The notes: generated from the sequence alone by a model not told the origin. A DNA stretch of 64,000 bases from Lunularia cruciata (GCA_948567375.1 OX419757.1:26344732-26408731); one strand, 5' to 3'. Counted from the stretch's first letter, positions 33,075 through 45,030 are shown. Numbers and translations: made by a program.

Positions 33075-33497
33075 TGTAACAATATGGAGTTTAGTGATGA
33101 AGTTAGTCGGGCTTACGAAGTAGAGAATAAGACAAAATAGCCTAAAATATTCTAGAAGCATCTAAGAAGCTTCTTAGGAAGCTTCCCAACTAGTTAACTT
33201 GCGCCCTAAGCAGGTAGCTTCTAGAAGGAAGCTTCTAGAAGCTTCTAACTAGCTTAGCTTGCACGCCAAGTAGGCGGCTTCTAGAAGGAAGCTTCTTGAG
33301 AAGCTTCCTAGTTAACTTGGCTTGCACTCCAAGAAAGCGGCTCAAGGAAACTTCTTGAGAAGCTTCAAGGGTCTTGTATGCTACCTATAAATACCAAGGC
33401 CGAAGCTCATGCTAGGCATTCGGAGTTTTCCCTCATTCAAGTGTCCCAATGTGAGCTTCCATTCTCCTATTTCTCTCCTCGGTTTTGGTCTTTTACA
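33075..33497 (+). repeat. 3' LTR of element E
   Basis: 423 bp. It differs from the 5' LTR by A for G within the first GAATATTC region and T for C in GGTTTCGG, both transitions. It is preceded by the purine tract GCGGCGGGGGAATA and followed by the TTGGT duplication. Confidence 0.95.
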
Positions 33498-33502
33498 TTG
33501 GT

Positions 33503-36470
33503 AGTTGACAACCCAACTTGATCTCCCATAATGAACTCCATGTGTTGGCGGTGTGCATCTACATATTGCTTCTACCAATTTTGAGTGATCTGCAAACTAT
33601 GGTTAGCATGCTCTACCTCTTGTTGGATTCTAGAAACAAAAGTGTTGACAAATTTAATCTTGGTAGCCATTGGATGGACCTTCATCAAGCTTGAAGGTTG
33701 TGAAAGGATGCTCTCTATACATGAGGAAGAACGGTGTGACTTGTGTGGAGGCATTCACTAAATTGTTGGAAGCAAATTCCACCAATGGGAGTAAGGTGTC
33801 CCAACTCTCTTGCTCATCCAAAGTAAAGCCTTAAAGCATGTCCTCAATAGTGCAATTTTCCTCTCTCTATTTGTCCATCAATTTGTGGATGGTAAGTTGT
33901 GGACATAGCCAATTTGGTTTTGAAGAACCCAAAAAGTGTTCTCCAAAAAAAATAGTGAACTGAGTGCCTCTATCTGTGATGAGCACTCATCACTCGAGAC
34001 AAGCCATGATGGGAAAGACTACATCTAAGTACAATTGAGCTAGTTGCGGGGCAGTCACATTCTTGGTGGTAGGATGTACATGAATCATTTTGCTAAGTTG
34101 GTCAACAAAGACTATGATGGAATCAAACCCAAAGGTGGTCTTGGGCAATTCACAAACCAGATCAATGCTTATTTGTTCCCAATGTTGTGGAGGAGTGGGG
34201 AGAGGTTGGAGGAGTCTTATGGGACCTTGATTAGAAGCCTTATTTTGTTGACAAAGTAGGCAGCTCCAAATGTATTCCATCACATTGTTGTGCATCTTGG
34301 GCCAATAGTAATAGCATTTGACTGCATCCAAGGTCTTGTCTATACCAATGTGACGTACAAAGGTAGAATTATGACATTCTAGGATGGTGGTTTTAGATTT
34401 GTATCATCTTGGATCTACAACCTGCCATCATGAAAGGTGAGTCCTTGGTTGTTGGGGATGCCTTTGGATGATTGAGCACCCACAATTTTTGGATCAATTT
34501 TGTAGCAGCAAGAATCCTAGGCCAGAATTCAGGGTTCATCTTGATTTCCACCACCAAATTGTTTGCCATCAATGTTCAAGTGAATGCATCTACAAGTTGC
34601 TTCTTGCCTTCCACTCATCTGATTGTCATGTTGAATTGTTGTCTCCACTTTGCTCACCAAATCTGTTGAAAAGAAAGATCTTTTTGTGTCTCAAGGTAGA
34701 CTAGAGGTTTGTGGCCTGTCTCTACCACAAATGCCTTCTCACCCAGATAGTGCTTCCAATGCTTGGTTGCAAGGACAATAGCTAGCTCTTCTTGTTTGGT
34801 GGTATGATAGTTGCATTTTACTGGTAGCAACTTATGAGAGAAATATGCAATTGGGTGCCATCCATCTTGCTATTCTTGTTGTAGAACTTCTCCTATTGCT
34901 ACATTTGATGCATTTGTTGTCATCTTGATTGGACATTTTGGGTCATACCATTTCAAGATTGGTGCATATAGTAATATATCTTTCAATTCTTGAAAGGCCA
35001 ATTCTTGTGCAATTCCCCATATCCACCTCTTCCCCTTGCTCTATAGTGTTGTTTGAGGTTGTGCAATCTTGGAGAAGTCCTTGACAAATCAATGATAAAA
35101 CCCCATCAATCCCAAGAAACTCTTGAGTTGACTTTGATCTTTTGGAGCACTCTATTTTTGAATGACCTCTATTTTATTTATTAACAATTGGATACCCTCT
35201 ACACTTACTCTATGCCCTAAGTAGTCTACTTCAGATTTGCCAAACTTGCACTTTGAGATTTTGGCATACATTTGATTCTATCATAGAATCTAGAGGACTT
35301 CTTGCAGATATTGCTTGTGCTCTATCAGCGTCCTACTATAGACTAACATGTCATCATGAAAAATGATAACAAATTTATCCAAGTACAGACAAAATATGTC
35401 ATATATCAAACTCATGAAAGTTGCGGGAGCGTTGGTGAGGCCAAACGGCATCATCAAGTACTCAAAGTGACCATACTTTGTTTGAAAGGCCATTTTGTGT
35501 ATATCTTCTTCTACAATCTTGATTTGGTTGTAACTGCTCCACAAATCAAGTTTGGTGAAGTGCTTTGTCCCATTGAGTTGATCAAACAAGTCATCCATGC
35601 AGGGTAATGGATATTTTCTCTTCATTGTTTGTTGATTCAATCCCTTATAGTCAATACACATGCGCATTGTTTTGTCCTTCTTCTTCACAAACAATACGAG
35701 AGCCCATTTAGTGATATGATAGGTTGGATAAACCCCTTTTGGAACATATCCTCAATTTGAGCCTTATACTCTCCCAACTCATGAGGTGATAGTTGATATG
35801 GGGCCTTACAAGGAGATGTCTTCCCAAGATGTATCTCAATTTTATGATCTACTCTCCTTCTTGGTGGTAAACCTACGGATAATTCATCCAAAAAGACATC
35901 TTGGAACTTATTGACCACATCTTTCAATTTCTCAAGAATTTGTCCATTGTGTTGGGCACTCTGGACTACTCTTATTAAACCCATGAAACATCTATTTGTC
36001 TTATCAAAAGATGTAGTCCTTATGACATACAGAGGCAACTCTTGCCTTTGTGATCTTCCTTTAATCCCATAGATCTTCCATTGACTAGTTTTCACTACTT
36101 TCTTTCTCCAATCCATTGTGGAGTTGTAGTGCTCCATCCATGACATACCTAAGATAACATCATAACAAGCTAGTTGCATCACTTACCACTTGATTTCCTC
36201 ACAATAACCTCTTATAGAGAGTATTACCTTTCCAAGTAACAACTCAATCCTCTTTGCTAACCATGAGGTAATGCTTTGTCCTTCTCTAATTCCATCTCCA
36301 ACCTTATTGCAACAAAGCAAGATAATATATTCTCTTTTGCCCCAAGGTCTATCACCAAATTTCCTTCTAGCACTCCATTAACAACAATTAATTGTGTGTT
36401 TATATTCCTTCTTCTTTGCACACTCATCTTCTTCTTCCCTTCCCTTTTACTCTTCTTCACCAAGCTAGTA
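33503..36470 (-). pseudogene. Element B pol (protease to integrase core)
   Basis: Minus-strand reading: protease VIDLGAKENILS near 36350 (the third residue of the active site is Leu); LACYDVILGMSWMEHY; RT with [38 protein letters not shown] and FHDDMLVYS near 35360 (His before the catalytic Asp pair); RNase H at about 35000-34600, badly broken; integrase DAVKCYYYWPKMHNNVM, CLLCQQNK, SIDLVCELP and FVDQLSKMIHV at 34331-33990. The catalytic Glu region is degraded. It is similar to element A over its full length but has more frameshifts and stops. It joins to 27849-27430 once element E is disregarded. Confidence 0.85.
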
Positions 36471-36479
36471 AGGCCGTGA

Positions 36480-37575
36480 GCTACATATTAGTAATCTTTG
36501 TTTTTTGATGCAGTTTCCATATCTTTTCCTTCAATTTGCCTCTCCATGTGGTTGAGAGGTTGTTTGTATGGAGGCCAAGGGCCTCTAAGATAAACGAGCA
36601 TGACAATTGATGGTTATATGCCCAATTTGACCACTATTGTAACATCATCCTTGTTCTACTCAAGCCCCTTCTTCTTGTGGGACTCCTTCTCTCCTTTCTT
36701 TGACCCATCTCTGTTCTCCTTGGAGAGGTCTTGCTCCTCTATCTTGGAACCAAATGTTGCCTCATTCCATAGGAACCGGTCTACCAAAATGGTGTGTCTT
36801 GGTTTGATAGTTTTGCATTGATGTTATTGCTTCACCTCCTCCAAGCGCCCTTGCTATTCTTTGGGCACAAGCAATGGCTTCAAAAATAGTACAAGGATTT
36901 TGCACCATTACCTCTTGGAAAATCCACTTTTTAATCCTCTCGTGAAAATTTCAAGAGCTCTGACTAGAATCATATTGATTATCACAACCAATAGATCCAA
37001 AAATGCCTCCACATACTCTTGTATGCTATTCTTTTGCTTCAACCTCCAGAGTGTGGTTTGGGCCATTTGCACGGAATCCACATTGGAAATTCTTGAGCAG
37101 CACTTCTTGCATGGTTATCCAAGTGACCTCTCTTCCTATTACCAACAATGATTGTTCTTAAGCATCATACCATATGAAGGCTTTATCAGTCAAGTACCCA
37201 CATGCAGACACACATGCAGAATAATCAATGATCTCCATTGTGAACAATCAAAGGTATTGATTCATTCTTGAAATCCAATTTTCCACTACTCTTGTAGAAC
37301 GCTGTCCATTGTAAGGCTCAATGTTGCATGTATTTTTCATTTGTAGTAACAATGTGGCTTAGTTGTTGAATGGATTTGATGTCATTGGCATCCATAACTC
37401 TCTAGGTACTTTGATTATTGGTGTTGATTGTTGAGATGGATCCCATTTGTGCATTACTTGATCATTCTTGATAATATTATTTGATTTTTCAATTCCTCTA
37501 TGGTCATCTTGATTTCTCAAACCTTGTTAACATCCCTTGCATTCCTTGCATTGACTCTTGCAACTACGGATCCAT
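36480..37575 (-). pseudogene. Element B gag
   Basis: The start at 37575 corresponds to A's MDPQLQELV and already carries a stop at the fifth codon. The core is degraded, with frame changes. The zinc knuckle at about 36606-36648 reads CYNSGQIGHITINC, so the second metal-binding Cys is Ser. Confidence 0.75.
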
Positions 37576-37824
37576 GATTCCTATACATGACCGATGTTCA
37601 AGTGCTACTTCCTACTTCAATAGAGTGTTAAAATGATCACTCATGAGGGTGCACAAACTATGGGGACTACCATTGGGACCTCAAAGGCTATCACTTGTTG
37701 ATAATATTCCTCACCAAAATTGCGGAGAACAAAATCCCTAAACATCACTTTTGGTCTAACTACATAATGGATTTCTACTTGCATGTTGAAAGGTTGAGGA
37801 TTTGGTACATTCATATCCATAAAA

Positions 37825-38046
37825 TCATAATAGAATATAGATTTTCAAGTACCACTCTTTATTGTATACCACCACAGGTAGAATCATAGAGTTTGGTGAA
37901 TTCATCACTTTATCCATGAATTATGCTCCAAAATGATAAACTAGAGATACTCTCATTTGCTCACGCTGGATGTACATAATCTTGATGTGGAATTGATTCA
38001 AGAATGGGAAGCCAGGTGCAGCAAATTGTCCTCCTGGTGCATCCAT
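37825..38046 (-). pseudogene. Leader ORF 1 of element B
   Basis: 222 bp, the same length as ORF 1 of element A. It begins MDAPGGQFAAPGFPF and ends IYILL with the same stop position. One internal TAA (near 37918) replaces the Glu of FGAEF. A second reading, starting MDMNVPNPQPFNMQ just downstream and carrying NFGEEYYQQVIAFEVPMVVP, corresponds to ORF 2 and here has no stop at the position interrupted in A. Confidence 0.6.
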
Positions 38047-38173
38047 CCCATCTGCTCTCTAAAGCACTTCACAAGTCTAGCAATTGCACTATGTTCTCCA
38101 CCTCAAATTACTCAATTTTAGTAGCTCACGTTCTTCCAAGAAGTGTGATCCACTCTCTTGGGTTGAAACACCC

Positions 38174-38185
38174 GCTCTTATATCA
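38174..38185 (-). other. Primer binding site of element B (mutated)
   Basis: TGATATAAGAGC on the element strand, one base from the LTR end. It differs from TGGTATCAGAGC at two positions, so this copy is probably inactive. Confidence 0.8.
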
Positions 38186-38186
38186 T

Positions 38187-39479
38187 TGTAATACTTTGAG
38201 AACAAGAGAAATCTAAGAGAAATACAAGAGAGAAAACACAGGTTTCACACTCAATCCTCCGATGCCCCAAAGGAACACCTTCTCTTTATTATATAGCAAA
38301 GAGGATCCCTTCAAAGGAAGTTCCAACCCTTGGATCAAATGCATGGATTGGTGACATGTCAGCAAGCTCCATCCTTGGGCTAGTTTTTTGGATGGATGAC
38401 ATGTCAGTCCTTGTCCTATCTAGTTAGTCAAATGGGTTTGATCAAAGGGAATCTTTAGGGAATCTTCCTATAGGGAGCTCAGAGTCTCATGGGTGAGGTA
38501 CCATTGGAAAGCTCTTGATGCGATAAACAATAAGGGGAGAAGGAAAGCATTGTTTCTCTTGAGAGAGGAAGAATATTTCCAGTCTTGAGGCCTAATTCAT
38601 CTATTTAGGCCTCCAAAATTGACTCTTTTGTCCAATTAATAGAAGTACTCTTTTGGTAACACCTTTGTCTGATCTGTAACACCCATTTGTGCATGTGTGT
38701 GGTATTGTGATATTTAGCTTGGTATTACAAGTACTTAAGAGATATTATTTATATAGAGATAAAGGATGGTTCTATATTAGTCATGGTTAGCTAAAGTTAG
38801 TCATAGTTAAGATAGAGGGGACCTTACTTTAGAGGAAGTAGAAAAGATGAGCACCACTATTTTGGATTTTAGTGTGTTGACTTGGTATTATTCCTAGGTG
38901 TTTGGCTTTGAGGAAAGAGTTGAGAACTCTTGGGCCCGCAAGCCTTTTTGTTTTGGATTCTTCTTTAGTCCAAGGATAGCCCATGTGAAGGAATCCTTGA
39001 CTTAGTGGTTGGGTCAAGATAAGACCACATGCTTAGGGGAATATGCCCATGTGAATGGATATTCCTTTCTACTTTTTGACTTGACTTGACTTTTAGTCTA
39101 GTAACTTGAGTTACTATGGTAATTAGTAACTTTGGTACGTAACTATTTCACAAGTATATAAACAAGGGGTGAGGAGGTACTCATCATCCTTTCATTTGCA
39201 ACTATCTCTCTCATTGAGTTCTCTAGTGAGCAATGTCTTGAGTCTTGGAGTGTTAGCCTTGGAGGAGTATGATGGAGTTTGGGTTCCTTGCCTTCTTAGT
39301 CCATGGTGCGCTACCATAATAGCCATCAGAGGTTAATCCTGAGTGAGAGACAGGCCGGCTCACAGATCTACCTAGCCTATTGTACACAACATCCTTCCAG
39401 ATGTTGTGTACAATGGGCCAATTTTCCATCCCAAGCCAATTTTCACCTTTAGATAATATATCTAGTTTCTTATATTACA
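38187..39479 (-). repeat. 5' LTR of element B, split by a D-family solo LTR
   Basis: TGTAATACT...ATATTACA on the plus strand. The LTR sequence is 38187-38674 and 39365-39479, interrupted by the solo LTR at 38675-39364. It includes a small local duplication of GATGTTGTGTACAATGGGCC near 39395-39440. The right end is followed by ATAGG. Confidence 0.88.
38675..39364 (+). mobile_element. Solo LTR of the D family inside the element B LTR
   Basis: 690 bp, TGTAACACCC...GGCTCACA, flanked by GATC (38671-38674 and 39365-39368). It is nearly identical by eye to the solo LTR at 16109, with the TATA box TATATAAA near 39157. It interrupts TCTGATCTACCTAGCC, a conserved stretch of the A-family LTR. Confidence 0.93.
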
Positions 39480-39484
39480 ATAGG

Positions 39485-40203
39485 TATGCATTCTCATAAT
39501 GTAAGAGCCATCCACATGGTGCAATCCATCCTCCCTACTTCTGTCCTTATAGGGCAGAGTGATCTTCATACACTTGGTCATTTGGTCCTTTGATGATAGG
39601 TTTGGATAGATTTGTCCATGATGATTGCTATGTTGTTACTTGGGCCAAGGAAGAGTGGACTTTGGTAGACTGAGTTCTTATAGTAGCAGTCGATACAACC
39701 TTCTAGCTGTCCCTATCAGAGGCCAATTCTTGGATGAGAGCAAGTGGAGGCTATGGTGGTCACTCAACCCATTTATAATTCCATGCAATGTATACCAATG
39801 TTGACTTTAGAATACTATTGCACACAGGCTTCATGTTGTAGTTGCTTCAGCTCTCCCTTCACCTTTTTCAATTTTAGCTCTAGCTTTAGTTCAACATATT
39901 GACTAGCTTTCCACATGTATATCCATTTGTACCATTATACCATACCATATGTATATACATTTTCCCTTATGTCACTCTCAGACCTTGTGCTCATGTGCAA
40001 ACTCTTGAAATAGTGTACACACAAAGTCAAGTGTTAAGTACCATCAAGTGCCTACAACACCAGCCGGATGCCATCACAAGCCTTTTCAAAGTTTGGTTGG
40101 GTGCCAACAAGTACCATTGCCTTTTTGAGGTTTTGTTGAGCAACTAACAAGTGCCAATTGGTGCCTCTTGGGGTTGGGTTGGCGCCTCTTTGAGTTTTGC
40201 TTG
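39485..40203. other. No recognisable gene; degenerate GGTGCC cluster at the right end
   Basis: No open frame with recognisable content. From about 40030 the words GTGCC, GGTTTGGTTGG and TTGGTGCC recur at irregular spacing, as at 23470-23720. This cluster is interrupted by the solo E LTR and resumes at 40615. Confidence 0.45.
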
Positions 40204-40614
40204 TGTAACATATGGAGTTTAGCAACAAAGTTAGTTGGGCTTACGAAGTAGCACATAAGACAAATTAGCCTAGAATATTCCGGAAGAATCTAGGAAGCTT
40301 CTTGGGAAGCTTCCCGGCTAGCTTAGCTTGCACCTCAAGTAAGTAGCTTCTAGAAGGAAGCTTCTAGAAGCTTCCAACTAGCTTAGCTTGCACGCCAAGT
40401 AGGCGACTTCTTGAGAAGCTTCCTAGTTAACTTGGCTTGCACTCTAAGAAAGTGGCTTGAGGAAGCTTCTTGAGAAGCTTCTCAAAGGCCTTGTATGCTA
40501 CCTATAAATACCAAAGCCAAAGCTCATGCTAGTCATTTGGAGTTTTTCCTCATTCAAGTGTCCCAATGTTAGTTTCAATTCTCCTATTTCTCTCCTCGGA
40601 TTTAGTCTTTTACA
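40204..40614 (+). mobile_element. Solo LTR of the E family (heat-shock-element LTR)
   Basis: 411 bp, TGTAACATATGG...TCTTTTACA, flanked by GCTTG (40199-40203 and 40615-40619). The U3 array is retained: GAAtaTTCcgGAA from 40273, the perfect four-unit GAAGCTTCTAGAAGCTTC at 40358-40375, and further GAAGCTTC pairs to about 40486. TATAAATA is at 40503-40510. Conservation of the array in an independent insertion supports function in the family. Confidence 0.94.
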
Positions 40615-40711
40615 GCTTGGATGCTAGCAAAGCCCATCGCCAACCTTCTTGGGGTTTGGTTGGCACATTTTCTCATCATTTTTTTCAAGCTCCATCACAT
40701 TTCTTAATCTC

Positions 40712-41454
40712 TGCAATCTTCTGAGGATAGGAGACTTGAAGAGAAACAAAAACACTGAATTTCACACTCAACCTCCGATGCTCCAAAGGAGCACCTTGAC
40801 TGGATTATATAGCAAAGGGGACCCCTCCAAAGGAAACTCCACCCTTGGATCAGATACATGGATTGGTGACATGTAAGCAAGCTCTGCCCTTAGATTGGTT
40901 GCGTGCTTGGGTGACATGTCTTTTTTTATCCTATCTGGTTGGTCAAACTATCTTTGACCAGAGAGAATCTTTAGGGAATCTTCTTGTAGGAATCTCAAAA
41001 TTGCATGGATGAGGTACTGTTAGAAAGCTCTCAATTAGAAAAACTTGGTTAAAGGAAGGCCCGCCTCTCCTCCTTAGGGTGAAGAGAACTACACATTTTC
41101 AAGGCCTAACTTATCCGTTTAGGCCTTCAAAATTGGCTTTAAAGTTTCCAGGCTATTTTTGGCTCTTGCCCTATTAGTAGAAGTCCTCTTTTGGTGACAC
41201 CTCTATCTGAACCTCCTAGCCCAACATGCATAACATCCTTGCAAATGTTACCAAGCCAATTTCCACCTCCAGATAATATGTCTAGCTTTTGGTATTACAA
41301 ATTCAAGCTATTTTTGGCTCTTGCTTTATTAGTAGAAGTACTCTTTTGGTGACACCTCTATCTGATCTACCTAGCCCATCATATATAACATCCTTCCATA
41401 TGTTACCAAGCCAATTTTCAACTCTAGATGATATGTCTAGCTATTGGTATTACA
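40712..41454 (-). mobile_element. Solo LTR of the A family with duplicated U3 module
   Basis: 743 bp, TGCAATCTTCTGAGG...GTATTACA on the plus strand, flanked by ATCTC (40707-40711 and 41455-41459). The U3 end holds two diverged copies of the module (about 41140-41299 and 41300-41454), each ending in GGTATTACA. The internal one could be mistaken for the LTR end, but only the outer boundary gives a target duplication. Confidence 0.9.
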
Positions 41455-41499
41455 ATCTCAAGCACTTGTAAACACTCCACTTATAAAGAACAAATCATT

Positions 41500-42560
41500 C
41501 ATGCAATAAAAGTACATTACATTGATCTCACACAATTGGTGAACAAGAAAGTGCACAAAAAATCTTTATTTATGGACATTGAACATTGCATAGAAGTGTC
41601 TTTAATGGTATCATTTTCCTTGTCATTAGAGTGATATGAGTTGGGCATTGGGTGTTTTGGCTCATGACTAAAATGGGTGACAAAAGGCTGGTTTTCCTTA
41701 TCAGCTTGAGCAAGAACTTGAATTTTTCCTTCTTGCAAGAGACACATTTTGATTTCATGAGCGCACTTGGACCCTAAACTCCTCTCCTTAAACCGGTGCA
41801 TATTAGCTCTTTCTTTCCTCTTATCTCTTATCATCTCTCAATTTCTTCTCAATTTCTACCTTCATTTCCTTAGTCTCTAATCTAACATGCCCAACTTCTA
41901 TTTTCATTAGATTCTTCTCTCTTTTCTTAGTGGCTTCTATTCAGCTAGTTGTAACCTCTCCCTACATTCTATAGTGTCTATCTTCAACATGGTGATCTTT
42001 GCTAAATCGTGAGATAGAGATATGCCCAGTGACATTCTTGATACCGCTTTTGTTGTTGCACCTTTTCTCCTCTTTGGGTCACATTCTCTATCAATGTCAA
42101 TGAAAGATCCTTCCAACTCATCCCCTATCAAGACTAGTGGAGGTGCAATGAAAGGTTACTCCTTTGTTGGAGATGGAAAAATAATTGATTCCTCTTGTGG
42201 GCCTACTCGGATTCCATTTTCCAAGCCTTCCATGTAAACATTAGCTAAACCTTCCACTCCTTAGGTGTCTTGGACAAAGTGTGTGCATGAATTGGGAAGC
42301 ACCACCTCTAGAGAAGAGAGGAATTAAGAGCCAAAAACTATGGTTTCTTCACACTCCATGACATCCTCTGCTCCAGACCCTATACCTTCACGTGAATTGG
42401 AATTTAAATCCCCTAAACTTACTATATTAGGTGGCATACTTTTTTCCCGACCACCAAATGTGGCCTCCATTATAGCAAAATGTGAACTCCTTCCATCCAA
42501 TTTTTCATCTATGGTTCTCCACCCCTTACCATACTCTTTCTTAGTGACCTTCTCCAATTG
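41500..42560 (-). pseudogene. Unidentified coding remnant, Lys/Glu-rich
   Basis: Minus-strand reading gives interrupted segments: MPPNIVSLGDLNSNSREG (about 42440), IGDELEGSFIDIDRECDPKRRKGATT (about 42130-42050), then charged helical text with many Arg, Lys and Glu, and EIKMCLLQEGKIQVLAQ. The order of an acidic patch, a KRRK-type basic patch and a charged coiled-coil-like stretch recalls the DNA-binding accessory protein encoded by some plant transposons, but I cannot identify it. Stops and frame changes are frequent. Confidence 0.3.
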
Positions 42561-43298
42561 ATTTATTTTTCAATTGACAAGTGTCATGCCATTTGTAGTG
42601 TCGCATCTAGATTACTTGGACATTGGAGTTGTAGTGATAGTAGTTAGAGGTATTTCAGCAATTTCCCATAGACTACTTTTTGACGGTCAGATTTTGTGTT
42701 TGGGGTACTGATTTCACAGTGGGGCACACCTTCACTTTGCACCGTTTGCAACGTCAAGTGTACCGTCAGTGAGACCGTTAGGGTTTCAGATCTAGCTCAA
42801 GTCCAAGGGTATACTTTCAAAGTGCACCTCCAAAGAGCTCAGTTCTCTGATGTTGAGCCTTCGAGTTCTTGGCTATAGTGGACCGAGGCTGGTGAGCGTC
42901 ACGTGGATTCTCTTAGCTAGAGTGGGTGTGGTTTGACTGTAATTAATGCCCAATTGTTGGCAGTTTATATAGTGAAAGATCAAGTATTGATCTGAGATGA
43001 GTTGATTTGAGAGTTGTAAACGATTTGATTAATTTTGGCACTTTAGAGTCTATGTATGACTTATGTGTGAGTTGTGCTTCTATATTTTATGATGTTTACA
43101 GCAATGTATGTTGTGTAGCGATGTATATACGCATGACACAAGCTTCCTTATAATATTTCATTTACCTCAACCATATCTTGTACAGTTGATCACCTATCAT
43201 AGAAGCAAGAAATCCTTGCCCTACCGAACCACAAATGTGGCCATAAAACTGACAGCGGTGTTCTCTTACATTGGATTTCTGCAATTACCACCATGAAT
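42561..43298. other. No recognisable feature
   Basis: A stretch with somewhat higher GC around 42660-42950, including a CACGTG palindrome at about 42900. No convincing gene is attached to it. The rest is AT-rich and unassigned. Confidence 0.4.
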
Positions 43299-43896
43299 CT
43301 ATGTAAAATGTTCTGTGTCTTCCAAATAATCCAGGATCTGTCCATAATGGTGGGTTACCATCAAGAAATATTTATCCTCCTTTTCTTTACTAGGTATAGA
43401 AGATGCCATCATCAATAATTCTCCAAACTTCCCCGATGATGGTCTTGGTTTTGAGTCCAAACATGAGTCTAAAATTCTAGCAGTAATTTCAACTTGAATG
43501 TCTCCCATTCCCAACTTTTCTCTGTACTTTAGGAGTGGGATTTCTTGACCCTCAATCAATTTCTTGGTTGTTGCTGGTGGTGGTGAATGCTTTTTCATAA
43601 CTCTCAAGCTCCCTTGCCCTGCACTGAATTTGTTGACAAAAACACCACCACAATTTGAAACACATGTGACCGCCACTTATGCTTAGTGACAGGAGTATTA
43701 GCTCGCCGGATGGGAGATTCAGTTCAAGGGGGAAACCATGTTTGGAGCAATATCCACCAAAATCATTGTCAAATATATTCCTGAATGAGACATGACAGTC
43801 CATTTTGTTACCCTCAATGCTCTTTTGATTAACATCTATTTCACGATGGCACACCCAATTATCCATAAATGCATGATTCCTTTTAAATGAATGCAA
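43299..43896 (-). pseudogene. Coding-like remnant of unknown identity
   Basis: Two overlapping minus-strand frames join into one plausible protein of about 190 residues. The first (from 43896, MHSFKRNHAFMDNWVCHREI, to HGFPLELNLPSGELILLSLS) runs to about 43680. A frame change follows, then CVSNCGGVFVNKFSAGQGSL, KKLIEGQEIPLLKYREKLG, KPRPSSGKFGELLMMASSIP and HHYGQILDYLEDTEHFT down to a stop at 43299. Amino-acid composition looks like a real globular protein, unlike the low-complexity frames nearby. No domain recognised. A single indel near 43675 would explain the break. Confidence 0.35.
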
Positions 43897-43899
43897 CTT

Positions 43900-45030
43900 G
43901 CACTAATTATCCTTTCTCAATAATAGGTCATCGATATTCCGTATACGTTGGTGAAATCATTTCTGAAAACAGCTAATGTGCCACATGAAACTTTGGCTTT
44001 CTTTTTCTCCAATTCAAGTTTATGAACGCACTTTATGTTACTGACCTTGAGACTGCTACTCAAAACCTTCATATTTTCTAGTTGCTTCTAGAAACTGCTC
44101 AAGATGTCAGATTACCGCATCAAACATCAAACATTACTCCTCAAACATCGTCAAATGTACGATTTGACTTAGAAAGACATGAACTGACCTAAACCTAGGT
44201 CCCCAAAACCACATTGCACAGGTCGTAGGCAACTTCGTATCCTAGTCCGTAACTAGTTATGTTAATCTCTCTAGTACGAGTACTATATCAATCCCATGCA
44301 CGCAATACAGGAGGTCAAACGTCGAGGGTTATATCTATAATAGGTACGGTTAGTTACGGACACTCACATGCTTTTATCACATAAAGGTATTGCTTTAATT
44401 TGCCTGCAGATCCTCTAACAGAAAAAGCTGTCCTTAATCTGGTTTGAGAATTTGGAGTTAAGAATAATTAACTCAGCTTCCTGCCATATTCTGCGCCCTT
44501 GGTTTGGTAGATATAGGATATAGTCCTTTTCTCCATAGGGTGGATTTAAGTGAACGGAATTTGAATTCGGACGCAAAACTCCAAGAAACTTTTTCTGGTG
44601 CTGAAGTTTTGTAGATATCTGTAATTTACTGAACACCAAAGTGTTCTGCAAGCGATCATCATCGTTTTCTAGCGTGTCGGAAATTTTACGTTATACATTG
44701 AGTAACGTTGTCCGCAAAGTCGAAGAAAATGGACGTTCAACTCGCAGTTAGGGCAATTATTACACTCGTGTATAGACATTATACCGCGAGCTCTGCAACA
44801 CTCACGACACATCGAAAACCAGACTCCTGTGAGTTTTCCGCGAGTTTGCACAGGGAACTGCTTTGAGAAACTTCTCGTCCGGATCCAAGTTATTGGCACC
44901 GTTCGCTCTTTAAGATCGGTTATCACCTATCGTCTGTTTTCCTTGGAACACTGAGACGTTCAGTGTACGAAAATGATTACCTGGTAGGGACAATCGTTAG
45001 TGCATCAAAATGTTTCTCTTTTCTTACTCT
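43900..45030. other. CpG-containing unrecognised segment
   Basis: Relatively CpG-rich, non-repetitive sequence with only short overlapping frames (for example 44669-44926 minus, 85 codons). It ends at a copy of the ~90 bp dispersed motif, as does 4100-5240. I see no gene. Confidence 0.35.

Larger units (their letters stand above)
27855..33497 (+). mobile_element. Element E: young Ty3/gypsy chromovirus with heat-shock-element LTRs
   Basis: Complete element of 5643 bp: LTR 27855-28277, primer site 28279-28290, leader ORF 28300-28515, gag from 28549, pol to about 33070, purine tract CGGCGGGGGAA, LTR 33075-33497. It is flanked by TTGGT (27850-27854 and 33498-33502) inside pol of element B. The two LTRs are both 423 bp and differ at two sites by eye, so the insertion is recent. 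All main domains are present and pol stays in one frame throughout, but several TGA/TAG stops and a mutated protease active site mean this copy cannot make a full polyprotein. Confidence 0.95.
26870..39479 (-). mobile_element. Element B: Ty3/gypsy chromovirus of the A family, interrupted
   Basis: Minus-strand element with its 5' LTR at 38187-39479 (containing a D solo LTR) and its 3' LTR at 26870-27421. It is flanked by the 5 bp duplication ATAGG (26865-26869 and 39480-39484). Internal order is primer site, two leader ORFs, gag, protease, RT, RNase H and integrase down to 33503, then element E (27855-33497), then the integrase C-terminus and chromodomain (27849-27430). Excluding insertions it is about 6.3 kb. 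It is closely related to A throughout but more decayed. Its LTRs carry a single U3 module instead of two. Confidence 0.92.

Noticed and set aside
41299-41299. End of the solo A LTR at the first TTACA
   Set aside because: No target duplication fits this boundary. Extending to 41454 gives ATCTC on both sides, and the first TTACA is the end of an internal module copy.
42895-42910. CACGTG G-box as evidence for a promoter
   Set aside because: A single six-base palindrome without TATA, ORF or conserved context is not enough.
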